64,000 nt of DNA, from positions 38,959 through 102,958 of the forward strand of contig JAXGGA010003421.1 of assembly GCA_038373865.1 (NCBI GenBank). The letters are read 5' to 3'. The translations under genes and the position numbers were made by a program. Of the stretch, positions 1-12,800 are shown piece after piece. Under the pieces are notes generated by a model. That model was not told the origin of the DNA and ran no database searches. It saw only the letters and a list, made by a program, of their open reading frames with translations. Origin of the DNA: Uloborus plumipes. Taxonomy: Eukaryota; Arthropoda; Arachnida; Araneae; Uloboridae. The number at the start of each line of letters is the position of its first letter. The stretch's first letter is position 1.

Positions 1-79
1 CCTGACTGCAAAAAAAGTTAATGAATTTCAGTTTTCAAAATCATGATTTGCAATACAGATAGGATAAAGTTCTACTTAC

Positions 80-3000
80 ATTATAGATTTCACTAGCTTG
101 TTCATCCAAAAAATCTAGCATATCTTTAGTAAGCAACTTTTTTGCCTAAAAATCACAAATAAATTTCAAAATGGGAGCAAAACTATTCACATATTTTACT
201 TCAATCAAAAGAATTCAATGTAGAACAATGAAAGTAAAAATGATTTTTAGATGCTTGCGCAAGCTATCTAACTATCTATACCAAAAAGTAGAATTTTCAT
301 ATTTAGTTTTAAAGAGCAATACTGAGTTCAACCTGAGGCTATTGTTGCCTTCAAAGTACATCACAACTCCATTTGAACGTTTAAACACACTTTATTTAAG
401 ACATACACATTTAACACATCTTACAACACACATTGACTTCAGAGACTGACGCAAAGTTAGTGCGGAGCTGTTCGTCTCCAAGAGGTGGCGCTGCTGCGTC
501 CGCCTCAAACCCCTCCCCCCCCTTCATTAAAGTTAAACCCCTAATAATTCATCCTAATCATATTGATCCAACCGGCATTTTTTTTATACAGCTCTATATC
601 ATTGAAAACAAAAGGAAGCAATGTAAGAACTCTAAATGTATAAAACTGCCATTAAAGCAAAATTTTCTGAACCATATAAAATTACCAACATGGTAATTTT
701 CTTTCCTTTACTTTTTTTCTAATTTATAAAAGGAAGAAAATAACTTACAATGGCCAGCATTGCTTGTAGGTGCGCCACAGAAAACAGTAGAGGATGCTGC
801 TCATGTTCAACACGTCCGAAAGCAGGTATACGACCAAAGCTGGAGCCGAACTTGTAAAAGTAATAGCTAGTGGGGTCATAGGTAAGGGATGTCTGGCTGT
901 ATAAGGAAGCTCTTTTGCTCGACAGTGCACTGCTTCCAGCAATCGACAAATCAGCTCCAGAATCTTGACTTGTCAGTGCAGTGCTGGAGGCGTTGCGAGA
1001 AACAGCAGACATGGAACGGTGCAAAATGGGCCGGAAATTATGGAAAGTACGCTGTTTGAAGGAGGCACTACTGGGAACTTTGTGTAATTTTGGAGCTTCT
1101 GGAGAATTTGGCACAGAGTTGACAACAGAGGGAAACATGCGACAGAAGAGAGGAGGAAACTGCTTGCTGGCTCGACCAACTGCTCGAGCAGTTCCTATGA
1201 AAACAGGAACCACAGACTTGCAAAGTGTAACTGCAAATGAGAAAAAAATTGTTGAACATTAGATATATAAACCCATTGAAGCACTTTATGACACACAGAA
1301 TATATTTGTTTTTCTTTTACCACTATCAAAAAAGATACAGCACTTTAATGAAAACAACAGTAGTTTAAGATTTTAAAAGCATTTATATCTAACAAAATGC
1401 AAACAGTTACTTTAAAGGTAGAGGAAATTCCTTCCTTGGTATAAAACAAGCGTTAAAAAATATCAGGAAAACATCAAAAGGGATTTTTCCAGGACCTTCC
1501 CTTGGTTGTGTATTTAAAATACTTCAATCAAAAAATTAAGTTAATAAAGCTCTGGGATTAATAAAAACAATATATCCACCTACTTTACTAGAACATGAAA
1601 TGACATTGATTATTACAAACATAATGTTCAACTACAGTTTGAAAACTAATTAATTGACAAACATATTCTTTAATCAAGCATATTTATCAGCAGCATCCAA
1701 GCAAGAAACATTGCTTGTTCGATTCTACCACATGAAACTATAGTTCTTTTTTAAATAATGACTTGACAAATATTTGTGTTTATTTATTATTCCAAACCAA
1801 AGTCGAAAGTTAAAAACTGAAAGTACTTCTCCAAAGTCAAATTCTGAACACAAAAGAAAAGAAAAGGAGTTTGACATAAAAGATAAATAAAAATATAATT
1901 TATTTATCTTCCACTGGAAAATATTAAAATGCTGTTGCATAGTTTTATTAAAAATCATATAATTAACAAAAGATGAATGAGAATCAATTGACTCACTAAC
2001 TGATATATTTGTTTACATTTTATAATTTAATTGCTCAAATTATAATTTCAATATCCATCTTAATAAGCTTCAAATTCTACAAGCTACACAAAAAATATTT
2101 TTTATTACAATGTTTAAATTTTATTATAAAAACTTATTTTTTCCTTTAATATTTAAACTGAACAAAATACATAAATATACTTTGTGTTTGAACAAAAATA
2201 AAACAAACCTCTTGCAGCACTACATCGAGAATTAACAGATTCTTTTTCCTTATAGTTCCTGCAAAGGTTAGCCAAAGTACCCAGTAGTTCAACTTGAGCA
2301 GCAATTATCTAAAAATAACACAAGTATAGATTTAAACATTTTACTTGCATCCTTAGTTTTGAAGTAAGGTATTAAGGTGCCTGCCTACCTTCGGAGGGAA
2401 TTTTTTGAAATATTATCAAAAACTATCTTTTAAATAAGTTATATGATAGAATTCGTCTTTAAAAAATGGAGAAAACACCAATAATAGCTGCATAATTTTA
2501 AAATTTTGTTTTTTGAGGGAAAACATATGTGAAAATAGCAATAAAACGGTATTTTTGCAAAACATCAAAACTCAAGTTCAAATCAAGATATTTCTGTTCT
2601 GTAATTTTTTTTATCATTAGTGACACCCATTGCAGGGAATGACCCTTGCTCAGAAATGTAAAGACACAATTAAAAAAATTATGAAGGTGAACATTTCTAT
2701 AAATTAAGAAATTGTCGAAATATGACGAATTTCAACATGCTACACATTACAAATCATTAAATAATGATGTTCCAATCATCAGAGAGGGTCATTCCCTAAA
2801 TCAACTCATTAGTATTGACAAAAAAAAGTTTCAGAATATTACAAACATAACTTTTTGAGTTATGCTGTTTTGCGTTAAATCAAAACCTTAAAAACTCAAT
2901 TTCGAGAAAAAGGCGAAGGAAAGCTGCTTCCGTTTACTAAAACCTTTAGAACTTTAATATTAAAATGCCTGTAGCTTCGGTTCTAAGCAAGATAGAAGCA

Positions 3001-6000
3001 AAATTCAAACTGATTTGGAAAGCTAAGAATTCAAACTTCAATACTAAATCATAAAATAAAAATTCATTTTTTGACCAAAAATTGCATTTTAAAGGTAGGC
3101 AGGCACCTTAAATTGTGGAATAAGATACATAAATATTTTAAGACAGTGTAAGTTGCAAAGATATACATTTACATCCGTTAACATGCAAATGAACAAATTT
3201 TAATGCAGCTTTTCATATTTTAAGCTCAATCTGAATGAATTACACTTGTATTTTGCGTAACTTTGCTTTAAAGGTTTTTAACTACTAGAGAAACAAATAT
3301 AACAGTAAAATAATAGTACAAAAGAAATGCATAAAATTTATTTTTATGTATTCATTTTTCTCAGACTAAATAGATTTTTCACGAATAAAAAATAAAATTT
3401 AAATTATAATAAATTTATAAGTTTAACAAACATACAGAAAACAAGAATTAATTTTTTCAAAAATATTCATTCTAACATTTTAGGTGTTTCAAAGTTATTG
3501 CTACTAACTACATGAAATTTGTGTCATTGAATATAGGCTACTTACTTCATCTCGTAAGCTTTCATGAAAACATGCAATATCAGACAGTAATGTATTCAGA
3601 CAGAAAGCAAAACGTTCACTAACAGGAATACCTGCAAGAAGCACACAGTTTTCAATTTATGTGTGAAATGCAAATGTTTATTTAATTCTTATTTTAAATG
3701 CAGATTTGTAAGTAAAGCACTATAAATATGAAAAAATAATAATGATAATAATAGTTAACTCAGTGGCACAACCAGAACATTCTACTGAGAAGGGATTTTG
3801 ATTGTTCTTGGTATGTTATGTACTATATTAACATATTAAAATTGACAACATGGCTATAAATCATTGGCTGTATGGGAGGTTTTAACCCTTAAAAATTACT
3901 GTGTTTGAGCCCATGTATCAATTAAATTTAAGCTATGAAGCTTGTATTGGTGTTTGACAGTGTTGTATATATATATATATATATTTGAATTTTGGAGGGG
4001 GCCAAAGTAACCAAGCATAGCCAAGCTTACTTCAGACTTTCGTTAGGGAAAGGGTGGTGGTTCAAGAACCCTCTACTGGAAATGTTTTAAAATTAATGTT
4101 ATGAAAACCCATTTTAGGCTATCTTTAATGATGTTAGGAAACAAGTATGAATTCAGAAGCTGCTCCACAAATTTTGTGACAAATTCACAACTGTGCTATA
4201 ATTCGCTGAAAGAAATTGAAGGGGTAGAGCGCGCTCTCTCAGAAAATTTTCGAAATTTAAGTGATAGAAAGGTGTTTGAGGGCTCTCCTGGAAACATTTT
4301 GGCGTTGAGGCTCTTAACTGCAATTTTAAATTATCTTTGTTGATGTTTAGCTAAAGGGGGAGAAATTTAGGACCTTTCCTTTTAATTTACATTTTAAAAT
4401 ACATTACATTTTAAAATTATTTCGGGGAGATTTTCCTTGATTTTAGGAGGGGCCTGGGCCCCCTGGGCCCACCCCTTATATACGCCCTTGGTGTTTTACC
4501 AAAGAATAAAAAAATGCTAATATGTTTTATTAACAATTATTATGAAGCATTGAATGTGCTCATTCTATAGAAGCAAAAAAATGTTTTTAATAATATTTTA
4601 AGATCGCTTGGTAGCTCTTATTTCAAGGCAATTTATTTACTTTTCATTGAAATGTTACATAAGATTTTCTTTATTTTAAAACTTTTTAATGTTCAGGAAT
4701 TCGAAATGACATGTAATTATAAACATATTTAGTTAGAATGCATGAGCGAAAAGAGCAATGAGTTTTATAAAAGCTAAACACTAGAGTAGAACAGTGGTGC
4801 TCAACCTTTTTCTACTCGAGGGGCGCACTTCAGATTATAATGATTCTCGCGGGACAGTTTGGTTTATAAACGCACAAAACACTTGTCTAAAGTTGTAGAT
4901 TGGATGACAGCCTGCTTGGGGAGAGGGGGGGATTTAAACTTTTCGAAATGAAACTCTGAAATTTACCAAATGGTAAAATATGAGCAAGCATCATTTAAAT
5001 TATTTTTAAATTGCAATTTTGTCTCTAAATTTTCCAAATTGTTAGACAAAATTTATCAAAAAAGGAACTTTTTAGAAGGTCAAAGTGACCTCCTGCGATT
5101 TCCCATTGGGAAACTGAGGATAGCAGTTTGAAAAAGGCATTAGATTTAAATGAGGGGAGAGAAGGGGTGATAAAAAAGTGGAAAAACCAAGTTAGGATAT
5201 GATCCTATTGATAGTGACTGATATTTTTGGTATAAGAAACAGTTACGTTTATAGGAAGTTAAACTGATGCTAAAATAATGATTCCTTTTTATGTGAAACT
5301 AGCTGCATGGCCCGGCGTTGCACGGGCTTTAATGTAGTGAAGACAGTTTAAGCAATCCACTCTCCGCCAAGGCGGCTCGCCTTTAAAGTAGTGAGGAAAG
5401 TTTTAACAACCTACTCGCAGCCAAGGCGGCTTGCCTTTACAGTAGCAAGGAAAGTTTCAACAAAAAAACTCGCCGCCACGGCTGCTCGCCTTTAAAGTAC
5501 CAAGGAAAGTTTCAACAAACTACTCCCCGCTAAGGCGGCTGGCTAAAAAGCTTTCCTGCATCAAAAAGTCAATCGAATTATTTGCACATACTTCCTCAGA
5601 AATAAAGACGTTGTCAATTAGCGCGTACTTAGCACTCTCCCTGAATAACAAATAAAATTCCTTACCAAAACAATTTTTTCCAAACCGCTTTCTTCCTGTA
5701 AAATTAATTGCAAAATTCTAAACGAAAAAGTTGTTTTAATATTTAAATCGCAGTCAAAAAAAGTCCCTGCTAAAAACAGCAATTGCAATTTTATTTAAAG
5801 ACACATTTTCAAAATGGTACCAGAGAAAAAATACAAGTCATAATTAGAATAAAAACAATTGTTAGAACTTTGCTGTAACACGCATTCAAAATGACAACGG
5901 AAAGAAATAACACTCTGTAATTTTAAAAAGTTCAATAATTTAATTAATGTTTAATTTAAAATGGCAACGGAAAGAAATAAATGTCTTGGAATTTTAAATA

Positions 6001-9000
6001 GCTCAAAAATTTAATTATCGTCTTAACTCAAAATGGCAACGGCAAGAAATAGAGTCTAGGAATTTTTAATAGTTCAAAAATTTAATTAACTTTTTAATTC
6101 AAAATGGCAACCCAAAGAAATAAAAGTCTCGGAATTTTAAATAGGTAAAGAAATTTAATTAAAGTTTTAATTCAAAATGGCAACGAAAAGAATAAATGTC
6201 TTGGAATTTTAAAAAGTGCAAAAATTTAATTAACGTTGAAATTAGTATCTCAGCTAATTGACGTCATAGACTTACACGATTGGTCTTATTGTCTTCCTTA
6301 GAAAATTTCGAGTTGAATGGTACTATGTTTGATTCTCTACTCTCAGCGGTTTTTGAGGCGTTCAAGCTTCAGACGGACAGACAGACGCGGGCAGATTTTA
6401 ATAGTAGTAATTATTTCGTTAAACAATTTTCCATTTCAATGTTTACGTTTTTGTAGAATCCTCATGTCATGGAACACAAAAGAATGATTTTTTTTCCACT
6501 GAGCAAAACAATTGAAACTTACGATCAGTGTCATGTATTCTGGCTTCTTCAATCCATATTGCTTTTGCAAGACCTCTCAGCAATTTCATAAAATAGGGAA
6601 AAATTATGTCTTGATACTGAAAACATTAAATACATTTAAGTTTCCATTCCTGTAACAGCATATTATCACAACAAAACATATCTATTTACTGCAACATATT
6701 TTTAAATATCGATAGTTAAGTTTTTAGGGATATAGAAAATGCAATAAATCAACAAGAAGCGTTACTTATAGGCAAGTTATGTAGGGGTCAGAAGATTTTG
6801 TTTCTGCCATTAGGATGTTTGTTAATTGTTGCTCTTTCTATGAGTAAATATCAATAGTTTTCTCTCATAGCCATATTATACTCATTTTTGTAATGACCAT
6901 TGATCTCCACACATCCATCAGGAAAATTTGCAAATCCAACATTTTTTGAGAAGGTATTTTACAATACTTGTTTAGTTGTTATTTCACTGTCATACAGTGT
7001 AAAATTACGTCAGAATACTTGAGTATTTACTTCATTAGCATTTGCTTAAAACAAATGGAGTAAAATCAGAAAAAAAATTTTGCGTATTTTTTGACAAGAA
7101 TTGTTTAGGGGAAATTTTCATTAGTTTTGCCAAGCGTATAAGTCAATACTTCATTTTTAAACCCAGTTTTTTTCTACCAAAGTTCTTGACTTATATGTGA
7201 GTATATAGTGCAGATTCATAAAAATTTCAATTACTGCGGGTTGTCCATTAATCTGATTCTTAATCTGAAAATTGCAGTAAAATTTTAGTATGACATCCTA
7301 AAAATTCACAACATTGTATGGAAAATCATTTTTGGTTCACAAAGGGGTCCACCGTTACAGACAGTCAAACTTTAAACACTCATAATTACAATTTGGTTTG
7401 ATAAAAATCTACTAATCTACTCTAAAATTTTTCCCTCTTGTAAAATTCAAAGTTATTTATGCTATCCTAAATTTTGGTGCGGATTCCTTGATTGCAAAAC
7501 AGAAAAAAAATATTTACAGTTTGATTGTTATGTTTATAACTATGGAATTGCCCAAAATGAATTAAAGGTATACCATTGAGAAGTGTAAAGAGCAAAAGCA
7601 TGCAAATAGTCGAACTTCATAGTTTATAAAATTGTTAATAAACTATCAGTTTTAATACAAATTTCAAAGAAAAATTAAGCTAAGCATTTCATCCCAAGAT
7701 TTTCCTTTCCCACCCAATAAATATATCCTAATGAATAAAATGTCAAAGGAATCCCATAAAGAACAGCAGACTTAACCAAGGGTCAGGTTTTGAGCCACAG
7801 AAAGGGCAGGACTGTTACTGATCAGAAAAATATATACAATTTTTACAAATAACAATGTATTAATTAAAAGTATAAAAAATAATAATGATGATTCAATGCA
7901 TAAATGTATAATACCTGGTACTCCGACTGTAAAAAAAATACCCCTAAAGCAAAAACTGCTTCTTGTCCACGTTGATCAAATTTGAAAATCCCTTGTGCTG
8001 TTTCTTGAGGGCACATACTGAGCAAATGAATGACCTTGAAAATATAAACAATATTTCAACTGAAACATTATACTGAAATATATGTTAATATAATAAGCAT
8101 AACAGGAGTTGATAAGTCACACACTAGCAAACTGTAAAGTATTTGACCCTTAAAGTACACAATGATAATGATAAGTACACAATGTACAAATGCACTACCG
8201 TTGAACTTCGTGAAAAGAAACTCGGAGAGACCTAAAATCAATCCATTTTAATCTTAAATCCTCTTATTCAACGAACAATAAACACCAAACAGGAGGACAG
8301 AAATCAGAAATTTTGTTTCTTTTAGCAGACATTTGTTTTAAGCATATTTGATTAATGAGGTTTGACTGTACAATTAATAAAACAAAAGAAAATCTTCATT
8401 CATCCTAAACAAATGCAAAATTGTTACACAACAGCAGGGTCTTTGCTCTTCACATTATGAGCTTTACTTACTTTGTAGCTTATTCAGCTCCAATTAAACA
8501 AGTGAATATTTAAATAAAAGAAACTGTTACAGTTGCATTAGAATTTTTTAAAAAACAACTAAAATCCTATATGCAATGTATCTGACAGCTCACTTATGAC
8601 ATCCAGAGCCTGCCGTTTTGCTCTTGTAATGGTCTCATCAGTTTTGAATAATCAATCACTGAGCTGGAGGCAGATGTCTTCTCATTGAAACTGAGAGCAC
8701 CATGAAATTGATAGCAAAAAATTAATGTAACACACCAGCGAGAGTCCATGAGCAATAATGCAGTTCACCTCGAAAAACGAAGGTAAAACCTTAGGCAATA
8801 AGTAATAAGTTACAAGCTGGTTATCTCAGCTTCAATTAGAGGACATCTGTCCCAACCTCGGCTATTGACAATTCCAAACTGAAGTCTACAACAAGGACGA
8901 AACTGTAGTTTCTGGATGTCATAAACCAGCTGTAGGTACATTTCAGGTCGTTCCACCTTAGCCCTGGCTAAAGGGGTGTAATTTCCAGCTAAGTTACAAT

Positions 9001-9382
9001 TCTAGTTCTGCAAAACAAAATTACTTAGTTCTCCTATTTAGAGCAGTAAATTTACAGCAGCTTCTTTAAAATTCCTTAGAAAGAATTGCAGCCAGAAATA
9101 AAGTGCAGAATACAAGTACAGAAATATATTATATATAACTTTATCGCATAAGCGATTCATGTATAATTGGTAACATATATACTCATTTCTTTTTTACAAG
9201 AATTTTAATAACATAACTATGCGGGAAGATCTATTCCTCGAAGAAAAATAACGATGCACACACAAAGATATTCAATCATCAAAAAATACCTTTTCCCTCG
9301 GAGCTGGTTTCAAATTTGCCAGAGATCGGGCTAAAAGTTGAATAGCATTAAAATAAAACTCTTTACTGCTAACACCCGCCAT
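80..9382 (-). CDS. PI4KA: Phosphatidylinositol 4-kinase alpha, N-terminal exons (partial; 3' part outside window)
   Basis: PI4KA makes PI4P at the plasma membrane, acting with TTC7/EFR3/hyccin-type partners. Seven coding exons are visible on the minus strand: 9382-9290, 8034-7915, 6616-6523, 3631-3546, 2308-2209, 1230-749 and 145-80. All have GT-AG borders and the phases close, giving about 347 residues. The start region (residues 1-31, containing [16 protein letters not shown]) aligns with the conserved vertebrate N terminus (FYFNTVLSLARSLA). Later landmarks are [22 protein letters not shown] and [12 protein letters not shown], each with a counterpart in human PI4KA. I chose the ATG at 9382; an in-frame ATG at 9493 would add 37 residues without family resemblance. 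The serine-rich stretch in exon 6 (roughly residues 200-290) corresponds to the known variable linker. The armadillo-like remainder and the kinase domain are beyond position 1. Introns carry a TTAA MITE and a Helitron. Confidence 0.93.
2376..3107. mobile_element. TTAA-flanked MITE in PI4KA intron 4
   Basis: Terminal inverted repeats of 16 bp (GGTGCCTGCCTACCTT) at each end are bordered by the direct repeat TTAA (2372-2375 and 3108-3111). TTAA target duplication is typical of piggyBac-type elements, although the terminus does not start with CCC. No coding region is visible. Internally, GAATGACCCTTGC near 2640 and GAGGGTCATTCCC near 2787 form a second inverted pair. Confidence 0.75.
3964..3984. 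repeat. (TA)n microsatellite
   Basis: A run of about ten TA units in PI4KA intron 3. Confidence 0.8.
5340..5555. repeat. Tandem array, about 55-bp unit, about 4 copies
   Basis: Each unit contains GCCAAGGCGGCTCGCCTTTA-like DNA followed by AGGAAAGTTT. The GGAAAG landmark recurs at 5395, 5449 and 5504. The array lies inside the Helitron near its 3' end. Confidence 0.75.
5888..6245. repeat. Tandem array, 70-73-bp unit, 5 copies
   Basis: Units start AAAATGGCAACGGAAAGAAA and end in AAAAATTTAATTAACGTTTT. The embedded ATG recurs at 5891, 5961, 6033, 6104 and 6177. The unit is unrelated to the 55-bp array in the same Helitron. Confidence 0.8.
8594..8924. repeat. GC-richer segment bounded by a 14-bp inverted repeat
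   Basis: TTATGACATCCAGA at 8594-8607 is matched by TCTGGATGTCATAA at 8911-8924. Base composition is clearly less AT-rich than the flanks up to about 9010. There is no open frame of note and no clear target duplication. It lies in PI4KA intron 1. Confidence 0.45.
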
Positions 9383-9844
9383 AGCTGATAAATTCATAAA
9401 ATAAATTAGAGATTTGAGACACGAAAGAGGAAGGAGGAAGTCCGAAGCATAGAAAGAAGGATTCTTTGACTTCAAGTCAAGGATATTTCGCAAGAATCAT
9501 TATTGTTCTTAAAAGATTTTAAAATTTTCCTTTATTGTTTACATCCGCCTGTGATCAGTTTCCATATCTTCCTCCCTTCTGCTCTTCCTCTCGTTTTCAA
9601 TTTTCGTCTGCTTTTCCTATCGTGACAATAAAATCATTAATTTTAAACTCTTTGATTTTGGTTAAAAGAAAAGGACCAATAAAAAAAAGTAATTTAAAAA
9701 ATCTCTTGACTCAGAGGAATCATTTTACAAAATATTTTACTTTTAAAAGACGCTTTTTAACTCGGTGTCAATCGTAACTGCAGTTGTAACGTTGATTTGT
9801 TGATATTTTGGAAAATGTTGCACGTTGTATAAGCAGTCTTCGAA
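9383..9844. promoter_or_regulatory. Putative bidirectional promoter between PI4KA and CEBPZ
   Basis: The two start codons are divergent and only 462 bp apart, so both promoters and 5' UTRs must lie here unless there are distal non-coding exons. The stretch has a CCAAT motif near 9675 and no convincing TATA box. I see no mobile element in it, unlike most of the flanking DNA. The plus-strand open frame at 9535-9777 has no family features and is probably not coding. Confidence 0.6.
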
Positions 9845-12800
9845 ATGCCTCCAAAGTCCCAGAAATTTGCTTCAAAACTAAGCATTAATTCAAATACAAA
9901 GTGGTTCAATCAAGTAATTTTATTCTCCGTTACTGAAAACTGTACATTTTTATCTATGTTCTCTCCTAAAAATCCCCCGGTTTTATTTCCCAAAACCATA
10001 GAGTGCTGAATGGGAACTGCAGCTCGTACTATTGTATGTTTATATTTTTTCCGGCTTAGCAAAATAAGCGGAGGTATAAATCTAAAGTGTATATGACATC
10101 AACGCTTTTGATGATGTAACTACACTTAAATATATCGTTTTATTGTTTTACTAAAAAACGTCCATTAATAGCTTAGGTCTTAGTCCCTGGACATGATATT
10201 AATTATGATCCTCTATCAGGGTTGCCACAGGATACTTAAATGCTACTTTTTTGGACACAAGGCGACTTTAGCTACTTTTTTATGCAAAAACAGGCCAAAA
10301 AGCTACTTTTTTTCACTGAATCTGCTTTTTTGGAGACTTTTTCCCCCTGACGTAAGTTTTCTTTTGAAACACCTGGAGATTTTCTTTCACCCATGGTTTT
10401 AAATAATTTCCATTCCAAGAATAAAACCTTTCCTAAGAGACATTACAGGCTGCAATTCCAAATTGATAATAAGGAACTTTTAAATTTAGCTTATGGTGCA
10501 TGCAAATCATGCCAGTTCTACCCATGGCGCCCATATGCGAAATTTTAAGGGGGGGGGGCTCAAATATTTTCCTCATAGTTTATAGTTAAAATATATATGT
10601 GTGTGTGTGTGTGTTTGATTTACTAATAATATAAAAGTATTAGACTCGTTAAGATATAAATATTAGTCATTTACTCTGACGTAATTGTTTTTGAGATTAC
10701 TAAACACATTTTGACCGCTTACAGATAAAGCATGTATGCGTCACAAGGCCGTATCCAGAAAAAAAAAAAAAAAAAAAAATTGGGAGAGAAAATTTCGCAC
10801 ATTGACCAAACACACATTTTTGTGTGTTATGAGTCTTTTTCTAACTGATTCCCCCTGCCCCTCGCTGTTTCTTGTGTGTTTTTTAATTTCATTTTTGTTG
10901 TTAATTATTTAGACTGACCTTTATTGGGGTAGCGGTAGGGGTATCAAAAGAGAGATGCAATGAACTCTTTTAAGTGGGGTAAAACATTCGTAATTTTTAG
11001 GGGTCCGGGGGTTTCTTCCTCGGGGAAATTTTTCATTTTTTTTTTTTTTTAACTTCTGCATATTGAGGCCCTGTATGGGGCAATTGAGACTTCAAAAATA
11101 TGTTGGAAAATAGGCAAGCAAAAAAATTTTAAAAGTTCTACATTCTTTTGCAAATTAAGATCAATCAGAATAGTTTTTTTTTTTTTTGCAGTTTAACAAA
11201 CAATTGACATTAATCGACAGAGAGGAAGAACAAGGAGGAGAAAAGATAAACACATTATTACTTGCTTTCATCGATTTTCAGTATGTTACATAGTAGTTTT
11301 TGATCAGTTTCCCGACTCCACGAGAGAAACAGCACTTAATAGTATAAAATGACCAATAGTATAAAATGAATAAAATCCTTTAAAAGAAATAGTATGGAGA
11401 TTTAAAAAATGATTAACGAAAGAGTAATATTCCGGCCATTCAGTTAATTCATAGTTTATTTATTGAAAAGAAATATAATTAAAGCACTTTTTAAGGAGTT
11501 TAAAAAGGTATTTGATGATTTTCAAAGACTCTGAAACCGGCCCGTCGCCCCCCCCCCCTCCCCGAAACCCAAAATGTTTAGTAATGTAAAACAGAAAAAA
11601 AAGGGGTTTTTTTTTCCAAATTCCAAAAAATGCCGAGTTGTCTTGCCATCCTTGGATCAGCCCACTCTGTATCTTAACAGCTAGTCCACAAACATGGGGG
11701 AGTTTCCCATGCAAATGCGATGTCGGTCGACCAACGAATCTGCCTTTGTTTTTCTATGGAAGAATGTTGGAAGAGATACAATGTTATTGTTCTGAAAGCG
11801 ATTTTAGTGCAGATTAGAGTTGCAAAAATTTGGCATTTTTAATAACTTATTCATTAATGAAGAAAAAATGTTTTCCAAATAAATTGTATTAAAAGCAAAA
11901 AAAATACTAATTTCGATGAGGGGGGGCTCGAACCCCCCCCCCCCCCCTCCTTATGGGCGCCCATGGTTCTACCTTGCAGACCAGAAGGAAGAGCAATTGT
12001 GAGATTAGAAAAAGAAAATGAAGAAAAGTTGAAACAAATAAAAATAGAAAAAGAAAAGCTGTCAAGTTTGAAGGGATCTGTTAAAAAGTTAGAAGAAAAA
12101 GTCAAACTAGTAAATAGAGATAGAAAGGAAACTCAAAAATCAACTGATGTACTTTTTAAACAGGCAAACCAGAGGCTAAAATCAGCTATTGAAGCAAAAG
12201 ATATTGAAAGTATTAGAATAGTTCAGCAATATACAGTTGAGGAATAGGGAAAGAGAAAATAAATTAAATTGCTTAGTGAACAAAAGGAAAACTACTGTGA
12301 TAGAATCATTTTTCTGTAAAAAACCAAAAACATAGATTTTCGGAGTAATTTTTCTGTATTTATGTGATTATATTATTATTATTATTTTTTTTTTTTTGAA
12401 TGGGGAGGGGGGCAGCAGTCTTGTAAAGTAAGTAACCTCGATTGTATTCTTTTGTTGTTTTTTTTCCTCATTTGTACGTTTTATCTAATGCATTAGTTAA
12501 AAATATGTCTATTTTCTGAACTTGTTTTAAAGCATTACTCATGATTCAGTTTAGCTTGTCACATGTTTCTATTCAGCGTCTTTGCACCTTTTTTTTTCTA
12601 TGGCTACTTTTTATGCAACTTCTTTTTATTTTAAAAGCAACTTTTTTAGCGTTTTTAGGCGACTTTTGCTACTTTTTTGTGACATTTTTCCTGTGGCAAC
12701 CCTGTTCTCTATGAATACTGATGATCTCTCGTCTATTGTTTTGTAATTTTCGATGCATACAACGTAATTACAGTTCGACCTCGATATAAGGTCACTTTTC

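Larger units (their letters stand above)
5299..6411 (-). mobile_element. Non-autonomous Helitron containing two tandem arrays
   Basis: Read on the minus strand, the 3' end shows the Helitron hallmark: a GC-rich hairpin GCCCG-N8-CGGGC (5310-5327), then seven bases and CTAG (5302-5299) followed by host T. The other end reads ACTACTATTAAAATCTG then CTGTCTGTCCGTCTG, similar to arthropod Helitron 5' ends, but the usual initial TC is not evident, so that boundary is approximate. No Rep/helicase coding sequence is present. It lies in PI4KA intron 3. Confidence 0.65.
10217..12704. mobile_element. hAT-type DNA transposon (degenerate), host of a nested element
   Basis: Inverted termini CAGGGTTGCCACAGGA (16 bp identical) at both ends are flanked by 8-bp target duplications TCCTCTAT (10209-10216) and TTCTCTAT (12705-12712), 7 of 8 matching. 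CAGGG termini with 8-bp duplications are diagnostic of hAT. Subterminal DNA on both sides is rich in GCTACTTTTTT/GCGACTTT motifs, common for transposase binding regions. An ORF fragment (11963-12247) remains. It lies in CEBPZ intron 1. Confidence 0.85.

Noticed and set aside
4794..4860. hAT element end (CAGTGGTGCTCAACCTTTTT)
   Set aside because: Looks like a hAT terminus, but no matching opposite end or duplication was found nearby.
9383..9493. In-frame N-terminal extension of PI4KA to the ATG at 9493
   Set aside because: The extra 37 residues do not resemble the family; homology begins right after the ATG at 9382.
9535..9777. 80-codon plus-strand frame between PI4KA and CEBPZ
   Set aside because: No family features, low-complexity composition, and it occupies the expected promoter/5' UTR.
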